Shown piece after piece: positions 13,501 through 25,900 of a stretch of 64,000 bases of DNA. The position numbers and the translations under genes are program-made. The stretch comes from Berghia stephanieae (Eukaryota > Mollusca > Gastropoda > Nudibranchia > Aeolidiidae). The stretch's first letter is position 1, and each line of letters opens with the position of its first letter. The stretch lies in NCBI GenBank assembly GCA_034508935.3, contig CM067449.1, forward strand, positions 620,137-684,136, in the 5' to 3' direction. The notes beneath the pieces are model-generated. The model worked only from the letters and a program-made list of their open reading frames with translations, had not been told where the DNA came from and made no database searches.

Positions 13501-16500
13501 CTTTTTTCAAGATTATTTTGTCATATAATCGTTGAACCAAGCAGGTTGCTTTTTTTCACGAGTAGGCCTCGTTGCGGTAGTGGTCGTAGATGTTTCACGA
13601 TCAGGCCAAGTAGATGCTGTTGCAGATGCAGTTGCAGATGCTTCATGTTGGGGGGTGTTGGTGTTAGATTCCGAAACATCTGTTGTTGAGGTGTATGGGT
13701 TTATATCTCTCCTGTTCCTTGTGTATGATTGTCCATTTTCACCAATCACGTCATATGACCTAAAATCGCGTGTTTGAGTCACATTTCCTTTCTTCCACAC
13801 TTTTTCTTGTAGAGGTCTGTAGTATACAGATTGACCTCTTGTTAGTGGTACTAGTTCGGTTTTGTTTTTATCATAGTGTGTTTTGACTGATTGTCTACGT
13901 TTTTGACGTCTGAGTTTGAGTTGAGGATCGTTGTATTTGAGTTCGTTTTTGTTGTTATTGTAAGTTGGAACGAGAGATCTGGTGTTGCGTCCGAAAACAA
14001 GTTGTGTTGGACTCACCCCGATGTCTTGTCGTGGGGTGTTACGAATTTCCAAAAGTCCTAAGTACGGATCAGATTCGGCGTGTACAGATTTTTTCATGAG
14101 ACGTTTGATTGTTTTCACAGCTGCCTCTGCTTTGCCATTGCTTTGGTGGTGTCCTGGCGAGGATTTTAGATGAATGATTTTCCAATTTTTCATGAATTCA
14201 CGAAAATTGTCCGCAGTGAATTGTGGGCCACAGTCTGAAATTAGAGTTTTGGGAATTCCATATCTGGTGAATTGTTGTTTCAGTTTGGAGATCATATGAG
14301 ATGTTGTTGTTGAGGACATGTATTCGACTTCGATGAAATTGGAAAAGTAATCAACGTAAATCAGATATTGTCGGTTTCCAAACTCCATGAAATCAATTCC
14401 CACCTTTTCCCATGGCTTGTCACCTTCGTCATGTTGATGGAGCGGTTCTTGACAATTTTTTTGCTTGTGGCGTTGGCATGATTCACATGCTTCGACCATT
14501 TGGATGAGGTCTTGGTTTATGTTAGGCCAAAACACAGTTGAGCGAGCTCTTTGTAAAATAGAATCTTTGCCTAGATGAGATGAGTGAAGTCTCATCTTTA
14601 TTTCTGTTCGAAGTGCAGGGGGAATTATAGTACGTTCTCCTTTCAGGAGTACACCTTTGTCATTGTCTAGCACGATAGTATCCCTGAAATCGAAGTATGG
14701 TTTAAGTTCAGGTCTTAGTTTCATTTTGTCGGGCCATCCATTCTTTACATAATTGGCCATTTCCACGAACACAGGGTCATTGTCTGTTGCTTCCTTTATA
14801 GTTTCTATCACCATATCACGAATTTGGGTACAGTTAATCACAGTCATTTCTATTTCCTCACTTTCTTTTACGTACGCACGACTGAAAGTGTCTGCTAGAA
14901 TCAGTTCATCACCTGGTATGAATTTGAAGGTAATGTCGTATTTGTAAATACGCATCATGAGATTCTGAAGTCTTTTTGGTGCCTGAGCGAGGGGTTTGTT
15001 CAGAATGTTTCCTAGTGGTTTGTGGTCATTTTCAACAGTTACGTGTCGACCATACGTGTACTGATGAAATCTCTCTAGTGCTACAACGACAGCAAGTAGT
15101 TCTTTTTCTATTTGCGCCCAGTTTTGTTGAGTTTTTGTCAAAGCGCGAGATGCAAATTCGATTGGTTTTCCTTCTTGAAGTAGAACTGCGCCTAAACCAT
15201 CTTTGCTGCTATCTACTTGCAGAGATAATGGTTTGCTTGCGTCGAAGTATGAAAGTGCAGTTGCTTCGGCTACTTTCACTTTGATTAGTTCGAAGGCATG
15301 TTGGCATTCTGGTCGCCAAACGAAGTCATTGTTTTTCTTTGTTAGTGCACGAAGTGGCTCAGCTGTTTGTGATAAGTTTGGAATGTATCGAGTGAGATAC
15401 TGAACTACACCGCAGAATCGTCGAACGCCTGGAATGTCTGTCGGAGCAGGCATGTTTGTGACTGCTGTTACTTTCCGAGGATCGGGTTTGATTCCATCTG
15501 AGCTTATTATGTGACCTAGAAATTGTATTGATTCTTTCTTCTGTTCTGATTTGTCGTCATTCAATCGTATTTTTCCTGCACATCGTTGTTTCATCAGCGT
15601 GATGTTTTTGTCGTAGTCTTTCTCTGCTTCATTTTTGTCATTGCCACAACCGAAAACAACAATGTCGTCTGCGACGTTGGTACATCCAGGAAGTCCTTCT
15701 AGGTGTTCATTCAAACGTTGTTGGAAGATTTCACTACTCACTGACAGACCGAAAGGCAAGCGTTTCCATCTGTATCTTCCAAACGGGGTAATCATTGTAG
15801 TCATGTCAGCTGAAGCTTCATCCAGTTTTACATGGAAATACGCGTCTCAGACGTCATACTTACTGAATACTTTTGCATCTTGAAGCAGTGGTAAGACATC
15901 ATCTAGTGTTTTGAGTTTGTAATGCTCTCTCATCAGAGCTTTATTCAGTGGAAGCGGATCTATGCAGATTCTAACCCTTCCATTTGCTTTTTCTACAACA
16001 GCCATTTGGCTGACCCATTCAGTTGGCTTTTTTTACCAGTTCAAGTATTCCTGTATCGACAAAAGATGTCAATTCGTTTTCCACTTTGTCTCTAAGTGAT
16101 AGTGGTATGTTTCTACATGAGAGTTGCCTAGGTTTCGCGTCTGGCTGTAGTTTTAATGATGCCGTGCCAAGGTGTCCAATAGAATTGTCAGTTTTCACAC
16201 TTCTAATGAATTTGTCATTGTTCACTGATATCAATTTCATTTGCTTCATTGTCTCAAGTCCTAATAAGCATGTGTGTTCATTTTCTACTACAATGAATTT
16301 GACAATGTGTGTCTCTTTAGTTTTGGGATTTGTTAATTTTAGCTTTGCTTCCCCAAAAGGCATCATCTTGTTTCCATCCCACATTACTAACTGTTTTTTA
16401 GTCGGTTGTATCTGTTGTGTGTAGACATACTTTCTGCAGATAGTGTTCACTTCAGCTCCACTATCCAATTGGAATGGCACTTTCTTCGAATTTATTTTCA

Positions 16501-18069
16501 TTTGAGCCGTTAGCGCTTTGTTTTTATTTTGGCTGATAGCCATCACGTAATGATCATTGTAATTACAATCATCGCTGCAGTCAGTGTCATGGTCATATTC
16601 ATCCCTGACTCCACGTACAGCAGCCTGTCTTGACCTGCATTTCTCTTGGAAATGATTTCTCTTCTTGCATTTTGTGCAAGTTTTGTTATAAGCAGGACAT
16701 TTTTCTTTTTATCCTTTCATGGCTCCGACCACAGAACTTACAATCTGTTATCCAATTCGATCGTTTATGTTGGTTTGAATTTGACGATTGTGGTGACCAT
16801 GGTGCTCGATGATGAGGTTTTCCTCTGGCTCTCGTGTCTAATTTGTTTATCTTTATTTCTGGTCTTATTGTTTTCATTTGTGTTGTCGTGGACTCATTAG
16901 TACGACATATTAGGATAGTCTTCTCTATGTCAAGGTCAGTTGTTTGCAGAAGGAGTTTTCGTGTTTCCTCACACCGTATTCCCATAACAATTCTGTCTCT
17001 GAGCAGAGAATCCTCAAGTTGTCCATATTGACATGTTTTGACCAGTTTTCTCAACTCTGAGATGTATCGTTCAATTGATTCCTCCACGGCCTGTTGTCGG
17101 CTGTTGAATATGAAGCGCTCATAGCATTCATTTGTTTTGCCAATACAGAAAGATTCAAATTGAGACGTTATGTCATCAAGGGTGCGATGATCTTCATCAG
17201 TTGTGAATTTGAATCCATCATAAACATTCATAGCTTCTCTGCCGATGCAGGTGAGGAGAGTCGCTATGCGTATCCGTTGTTGTCCATTATCAAGTCCAGT
17301 TGCAATTTCATAGTTTCGCCAATCTCGTTTGAAGTGTCTCCAGTTAGTGGCGATATTTCCTTCCATATTGAGAGGTCTCTGTGGCGGAATCGACTTGTTC
17401 GTCGAGTCATTCCTACTGGAACTCGCACTACGATTTGAAGCCATAGTTGAGATTGCTGCAAATCAAGGGATATAATCATAAAATATGACCTCCAGTCATA
17501 AATTGTTTTAGTTGTCTCCCTTTGTTCAAAAAAATTTGACGGGTTTTGGGTAGAGTCGTCTTCTTGTATTTTATTGGGTTGGCCCCTTGTAACAGTAACT
17601 TCGTATTGTTTCTTGGCTATCGATAACAGGTCATGTACACAATAAATAACACGTATGAGGCTTAACTCATCTGATTAATAGGTTTATATAGTTCACTGTA
17701 CTGTTCACAATAACAAGAAGAATTCCACCGCTGTCACCATGTTAAATAATGATATGGACGTCAGTGTAGTTCGTTTGATAAGAAGTTTATTGGACTGAAG
17801 ATAGGATAGATGCTCGCCATGGTGTTATCGAGTAAGAGAGAGAGATAGCTGTAGTATCGATTACCTTTCATACTGACATAGCCGGTAATCGCACTCATGC
17901 TCACATTCATACTAACTACATCAACACTAGTGTCCTATCCAAATGGTGGCAAGCAATTGCTGTTGTCCGTTTCAATCTATAGAAACTGGGATAAACTCAT
18001 GGGCCTGTGGCTCTGAAGGACTACTTCTTTTTTTCACGGGTTGTTTTGCTAATTATAATAATAATAATG

Positions 18070-18113
<44 letters not shown>

Positions 18114-21100
18114 CTTTATTGTCCAAATAGGCAATTATTGACAACAGCTGAGTTTCCTCCAAAAGCATAATTTCGCTTATTTTTCTTAGCCATAAATGCA
18201 GACCCAAATATTTTCAATAAGATAGCAGTAACATTTGATGCTACTTGAATAAAGCCCGAGTTGCATCATGTTTGTTATTCTCTTTTTAACGAAAGTAGGA
18301 TGTGATGTTGAATACAAAAGATGCTGAAACAATAAATGCTTTCAAAAATTCAGTTGATAAAAAATTCCATGCCCTGAAGTATGCATATAATGAATGAGAT
18401 TTGGTTTACCGAAACATGCTTGTGATCAAGTCTGTGGTGAAAAATGATTTATGCACCAATTTGACCTTTTGTTTGTATATACGATTATGTGTAGTTATAA
18501 TGTCCATGCATTAATTTGATCTTTTCTTTTGTTTGCTTTAACTATTATATGTTTATATTTGCAAAAAACAACAGGGCATTTACATGTCATTTGACCTATG
18601 TAATCCTGAAAGGATTATGATATGACTATAATAAGAATAAAATCACTGATCAATAACACAGGAAATCAGATTTTATATTTGTTTAACTCCACACATTCCA
18701 CAGGTGATTATGTCTACTGGACAGACTGGCAAGAAAGGACCATAGAGAGGGTCAACAAGTATACGGGAGAAAATCGAAGCTTCATCATCGAGCACCTGCC
18801 AGATTTGATGGGACTTAAGGCTGTTGGTGTCAACAAAAATACTGGTGAGTTCTCACACTCACACACATACATATCTTCGTTCATATATTCCTGTAAAGCA
18901 CTTTAAGCAAATTTATGGATTTGCTCTATATAAAATGTCAAGATTTTATGTGGGTTTTTTATTCACGTTTCTGTAGTTTTAAGGTTTAATTTTTATATCT
19001 GTCCAGTTTTCATTTCATCTAATCTGATTTCAATGTACTTTTCCATCAAGTAGTGGGGTTTGGGGTTGGGGATGTGCTTCTTCAGTGTTACCACGATGCC
19101 ATTCTTTGGTTTGACCCAGGGATGTTCGTCTAATAGTGTACTCACAGCACCCCATGAAAAGGCTTTAGCCCTGTCTGGTACTTATCATCTTGTTCAGTTC
19201 TTGACAAAGTTCCCTGGAGAAATAGTGCTCTGTCAATCATCCAAATATAAATTAGGTTTTGACTTTATTTAATTATGTTGTTATGTTTTTAAAAAAATTT
19301 TACCCATCTTTATAATTTAACTTTCCAATGCTTTTTATGAAACACAAACTTTATCTAACAGGTATAAATACTTGTGGGGTCAACAATGGAGATTGCAGCC
19401 ATCTCTGTCTATACCGTCCTCCCCCCTTGTCGCATGTGTGTGCTTGCCCTATCGGCTTGGAATTGCTGAAAGATGGACGCACATGCATCAAGCCAGATGC
19501 CTTCCTCGTCTTTTCAAGTAGTTCTGACATTCGTCGGATTTCTTTGGAGAAGAACAGTCAAAACAACCAGCCCATTCCGATTCAAGGTGTGCAGAAGGCC
19601 ATGTCCATCGACTTTGACATCAAAGCTAATCGGATTTATTGGGCTGATGCGGAGTTGAAGGTAAGAGATTCTGGTTGGGGCTTTTTGACCGTTCAATGAT
19701 GGGCAGGAGGTCCTTGATGTGTCTTCTATCCCCTATATCTGTTTTCTGAGTTCCTTTCTGTCTTTGTTTTGGAATGGGATCACTTGGTTTTGTCCTGACC
19801 CTAGCCAGAATCCTTGAGAGGGAAACAGTCAAATGTGAGATATTATTGGGAGATGATATTTTTTCCCTTGTAAATCATCATCTATCTGTTGTGTATTGCT
19901 ACGCTTTTGTTTTAATATAATATAGGTTTGTAAACATTTGAGTGTATTCCTCTTAATGGGATCCTGTGCTTTTGTCTGGATGAGACTTTTAGGTGATCTC
20001 AAACTACATACTCCAATAGTGTGCTCTTGGAAATTACATCTTTTCCCTATTTGAACCATTCCCCTTTGCCTTACTTTTACTTGTGTGCTTTTATATAATA
20101 TATTATAATTTTTTCAACAGCATATCAGCCGTGCATACATGAATGGCAGCAACCTTCAGCATATCATACAGTTTGGACTGGATTTTCCAGAAGGCATGGC
20201 CGTGGACTGGGTGGCCCATAATATATACTGGGCGGACTCAGGAAAGAATTGCATCGAAGTTGCTCGTCTGGATGGCTCCTCACGCAAAGTTTTGGTTTGG
20301 CAGAATCTGAATCAGCCCAGGGCTATAGCTTTGGATCCTCCCAAAGGGTGAGCCTGTGATAATGATCTCATTTAACACGTCATTAATTATCTCCTTCATT
20401 CTCTCATCGTTTTCCTCTACACAACTCTTTACTTTTTGGTTTCCCCTTTATCAACAAAACAGGATGAATAATTCATCTTAACAACGCTACATTATCTCAT
20501 TCGTCTGTAGTGTTTCATTCATCCTGTTTTATTGAAAAAGGGGAAACGTCCATTTTATCTGTTTTCATATATTAAATTGAAGCTTACATTCAGTTTCACA
20601 TTGTTATTTATCACAATATAGGTGGCATAAGAGAACATGTTAAACATATAATATAAACAAGTTTTGTTTACAAGATAAATAAACAGCTGAGTTATATTGT
20701 TTACAAGGTAGAAAAGTAACAAAAGTTATACATGTTTTGTTTTTTTGCCACTGCGCTTTGTAAGTCGTTATCACCGCTTGTCATCTGTTGTTTATCTCGT
20801 TATAGCTACATGTACTGGATAAAATGGGAGGAACCGTCTGTTTTAGAGAGGGCCAATCTGGATGGCACCAACCGTAAAGTGATAATCTCTGACATTGGCC
20901 ATGTACAAGATCTGACCATTGATTATCAAGACCGACGTTTGTACTGGACTGATATAGAAAATCACTGTATTAAGTCTTCCAAAATGGATGGTAAGTTCCT
21001 TTTTTTTTTTCTTTTTTTTTTTCAAATTTTAAAAAGAAAATCTTAACACCAGTTTTACAAAATAAAAGGAGGGATTTAACAAGGGGTGATTGGGTAGCTG

Positions 21101-22884
21101 GATCTGTTAGATCTGGCAGAAGTACTTTGCGATCGACAAGTGTCATATCGAAAGGGTAGCAAGCAATTGCTTTTGCCCATTTCATGCTATAGAAACTGGG
21201 ATATACTTCGGCTTCATGGAACTAATGGCTCTGTGAAGGATTACTTTTTGGAGACCTTGGTCTTTCTTAGGATAATTTAGGATAATTGAGTCCTTCATTT
21301 GTTGTTGAATGTTATAGAATCAAAACTTCCTTACTAAGGTAAAGCTCATATGAAAACTAAATTTTTAGCTCACAAGTTTGACAGCTTGTTTATCAAAATC
21401 TATTTTTAGATCTTTTTTTTTAAAAAATCCACCAAGAATTGTTTTTGGTGTCACGCGTTGCAAATCTCAGCCTTGTTTAAATTAGCACAAGGGATATCGA
21501 TCACAGGCATAGCAAACGCCACATCTTGGTCAAGGATTACATCAACCAGTTAACTGTCATACTCTGGAAAAACTTGTATTGAAAAATTTGTCCAGAAAAC
21601 AAACTCATCCTTCAAATATTCATTGATTTAAATGACCCTCATCTCGGCAAGCATTCTCAAACCAGGGACCGCATGTTTGAGAGTGCCAAGATGAGGGTCA
21701 TTTAAAGCGATAGATATTTGAAGGACAAGTTTTCTGGCCAAATTTAAAAAAATATGAGTTTCCTCTACCCTGAGGGTTCCATTAATTACCACACTGCTGT
21801 CTTTGTCTTCCATTGTCAGGCTCAGACATCCGAATTGTCGCAGAGTCACAAGTGGAGAAACCCATGGGCCTAAGCCAATATCGGGATTTCGTCTACTGGA
21901 CCGACATCCAGCGCCAAACTATAGAACGAGCTATCAAAACGGATGGCAGTAACCGCTCCATCATCCAAGGCAATGTTGGACCCGTCATGGATATTCTCGT
22001 CTTCCACGACTCAAGACAAGAAGGTGGGATTATAATCATTTTTAAAAAAAATGTTTTAATAACTTGAGCTTTTATATATTGCAATATCCACTAAACATGA
22101 TCTATCCCCTAAATCTGTTGTCCGAGTTGCTTTCTGTCTTTGTCTTGGAATGAGATTACTCAGTTTTGATCCAGCCCTGGACGGAGTCTTTGACTGGGAG
22201 GGAAACTGTCAAATGTATAGTTATAGTTTTGGGAGATGATAACTTTTTATCTTTGTAAATCTTCTCTCTGTTATGTACTGAGAGTTATATTTTTTGTTTT
22301 TGTAAACATTTGAGTGTTTCTCATAGTGGGATCCTGTGCTGGGGTCTGGATGAGACTTTAAGGTGATCTCAAACTAAGAACATTGATGGTATGCTCTTGG
22401 AATCTACATATGTTCCCTATTTGAACCAATTCCCCTTTGTCTTACTTTTTTCTTTGGTGCTTGAAATGTAATTCTAGAACTTTTTGACTATCCAATTTTC
22501 TTCCTTTTTACTGTCGCTGATATGACCTAAATGTGTCGTAAGGGCCGTAAAATCCTTGATAACAAAAACAAAAACAGAATGCAGAGACTTATTACCCAAC
22601 GTGACACAAAATTTTTTTAAATTATCATTTTTTATTTCAACGATTAGATGGGAATGCCTGTGAAAAGAACAACGGAGACTGTACCCATTTGTGCATGGCC
22701 CATCCTCTGGAAGGATCAAAGAACAGGACTCGTCACTGTGCCTGTCCAACACATTATACATTGAATTCGAATGGGCTCGAATGCAGTGGTAAGATTATTG
22801 AAGATATACTATAAAGTATTATTATTATTATCATCATCATTATTATAATTGTTATTACTATAATTATTATTATTATTATCATCA

Positions 22885-22940
<56 letters not shown>

Positions 22941-25900
22941 GCTGTTATATTCAATTATTTATTACTTTTTACAGTCCACACACAGCCTCTAGCAGCTTAG
23001 TATCACTTTGACTCATTAATCTGTATATATTTGTTTTGTCATCTCCAGCTCCAAAGAAATATCTCCTTCTATCAACTCGCAATGCCACCATCCGGCTCAT
23101 TTTCAATTCAGACACAGCTGATAACACAGCAGATAACCCTGAGGTTTTGCTGCCTATCAACACGATGAAGAATGTCAAAGCTCTGGCCTACGACCCAGTG
23201 GGCGAGTTCATTTATTGGGTGGAGAAACAAAAAAGGCAGAAGATGATTAAAAGGGCCAATGACAATGGCACAGTCAAGATGATCAAACGAGCTCATGACA
23301 ATGGCACAGAGGTAAATAGAACTTAAATTCCTTTGTGACATTTGACATCAGCTAAACTTTATATTTAGTCGACTTTTTATTTGTAAATGAGATTATTATT
23401 TTTTTACACAAATCTAACCACACATGCTAATGCTAAATTGCAAATAGTTTTATTAAGTCAGAGATCAGAAGCTAAATTTGATGTTTATGACTTAAATTAA
23501 GGGTTGAAAATTGACCAAAACGAAATTACTGATTTTATTAATTATTTAAAAAATTTAATTTTTATTCAGCTGTGCTTAAAAATTTGGAATAATCTATTTA
23601 TGTAAAACGTCTTTGAATTAAAAATGGCGGTCAAATTTTCTATCTTTTTTTTTTTTTAATTTGAAAAACTGAAGAGGCAGTTTATTGAATGAAATATTGA
23701 AAAAGCAGTATAAATAAAATCAATTTGTGTAGCAATGTTACATTTTACCAATTAATACAGAAATCAAGCGGTTATGAATATGATTTGCTCTCAATTAAAA
23801 GCCTGTATTTTGAATTCGATGCTATTGAGGATTCTGACATCTTTACATATTTTATTTTCATCCCCCAGGCAAGCACAATTATCAATCAGGGAAACGCTTT
23901 CAACTTCCAACCATATGACATTGCAATAGATCCCTATGCCCGCACCTTATACTGGACATGCTTCAAGAACAATGTCATTAACGTTACTCGTATTGATGTC
24001 CTCAACTCACCCATCGGTGTTATCATGTCCTCCCAAAAGAGGTTCAAGCCCAGGTCTATTGCCTTATACCCTGAAAAAGGGTAAGTCGTCTTACCAAGAT
24101 ATGTATCCAAGGAAGTATTTGATCTTAGAGTAAATAGACTCAAACCTTATCAGGGTAGAGAACCGATTTCACACAATGTTGATGTTGTAATATGTGGTAT
24201 ATCGTACTGTATCGTTTAAGAGCTAATAGGTTTTAAAAACCTTAAATGCTCTGTGTAACTTTTATGCATAGATACAGTTTATAAATGATATATAAATGAT
24301 TTATAGTAAGTTGTGATTTATAATAGCTTCCTTTGGGATGTGAATCATTTTGTTCTATCTGCAATTTTTGAAGCTCCCAATAATTTTGTTCTTCCTAATG
24401 TTCAGATTTATATCTATTTGTCTTTAATTAGGCAATCGGTTTTACTTCATATTCATTTGTAGATCATTACCATTGACTGGCATATAATATTAGTGCAGGT
24501 GATGTCATGTGTATTTGATTGTCAGTTTATAAAATTCCTATATATATCATTTTAGATTTAGAATATGTAATGTAATGTATTGATTTATACAGCGCGCAGA
24601 ATCCACAAAGTGCTATAAATGTTACACATACAAAGACAATAGGTAGAAGAAAGCGCAGATACTATTACAGTCCACTCCAGATAATCGCAACACCTTGGGA
24701 TCAGTGAAAATGTTGTGATTAAACGAAGTTGCAGTTAACCGAAGTTGAGTTTCCAGTCCACTATTGCAACATTTTACACATATATGGTAATCTTAAACTA
24801 ATTGTTAATATTGAACTTAGTCCACCACAGACTGAGCAATGTGATTGAATTAAAACTATATGGCGATCTGTATAGATTTTGTCAAGCAAAAGCAGCTTTG
24901 ATGCAAGTTGACGTCTTATTCAGATTTGATTCACTGTCACTCTTTTGTTCTCAACATTTGTAAGAGTCAAAAAGATTAGCCGTGATGAGGGACAATAAAC
25001 TCTCACCAAACTCATTGGTCACAATGCACAGTTGTCAATCCCAAAACAAAGGATATCGCTCAGTCTCTCCTTACAACTGTCATTGTTTACCTGTTGTGAA
25101 GGCTATGCTCAGCCCCTCGCCTCCTATCCAATGGTCACAGATGACATCACAGACCCATACAGCAAACCCCCGCCCTCTTTTGTCTCTAATAGAGTGGTGA
25201 CACACTACTGTAGCATTAAATCCGCTCACTCTCGATTTTTCAACCTGTCACGGTTTCTTCCATGATGTAATCATGATATTTTGTTTGACTGATTATTTGA
25301 ATTTACCACTTTTTGATGGCGAAAATTTGTTACGATTAATCAAAGTTTGTTGCAATTTACCAGTGATTTATATAGAATTAATTCCGTTTCTTGGGAAATG
25401 TTGCGATTAACCGAGTTGCGATTATCCAGAGTGGACTGTACTACTCAAAAGCCTTTCTGAATAGGAATATTTTCCAACGTTTTCTAAAAGTACTGAACTC
25501 AGGGGTGTCTTTGATTTCTTTATCTAATTTAAAATTAGAATGTTGTCAAGATGATAAAAAGGACGATTTCTCAAACTGTTTTGCCTCAAGTGATAATTTC
25601 TTTTCATTCCTCTCTCTTCAGTATTATGTATTACACCAACATGCTTAGTTCCTCACCACGTATTGAAAAAGCTTTGATGGATGGCTCTGCCCCCACCATC
25701 ATCATGAAGAACATGTTGGGCAATCCGCATTCTTTGACAATTGACAAACGGGAAAACAAATTGTACTGGGCTGACTCAGCACTAAATCGCATTGAAATGT
25801 CAGATCTGATTGGAGGCAATCGTATCGTTCTCGTGGATGGTCAGGTTAGTCATAGAGAAAAATATTAGATGAATATTTTTAAAAACTTTTTTTATTAGAA

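Larger units (their letters stand above)
13306..17926 (-). mobile_element. Ty3/Gypsy-type LTR retrotransposon, young but broken copy
   Basis: About 4.6 kb on the minus strand, bounded by LTRs of 189 and 187 bp that begin TG and end CA in genomic + orientation. The target duplication is CTAGT (13301-13305 and 17927-17931). A TGG-type primer-binding site follows the 5' LTR and an A/G-rich polypurine tract precedes the 3' LTR. Parts in transcription order: gag with a nucleocapsid zinc-knuckle region (about 16.7-17.4 kb), aspartic protease with LDSGAE, reverse transcriptase, RNase H and integrase (about 13.5-16.5 kb). No envelope-like gene is seen. Domain order and the K02A2.6-like polyprotein style suggest the Mag-type branch. 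LTR similarity indicates a recent insertion. Coding capacity is interrupted at roughly three places, so I treat it as a fossil. Confidence 0.93.

Noticed and set aside
24982-25265. Open frames inside the Tigger-like element
   Set aside because: No DDE or HTH motif, overlapping frames on the same strand; most likely non-coding.
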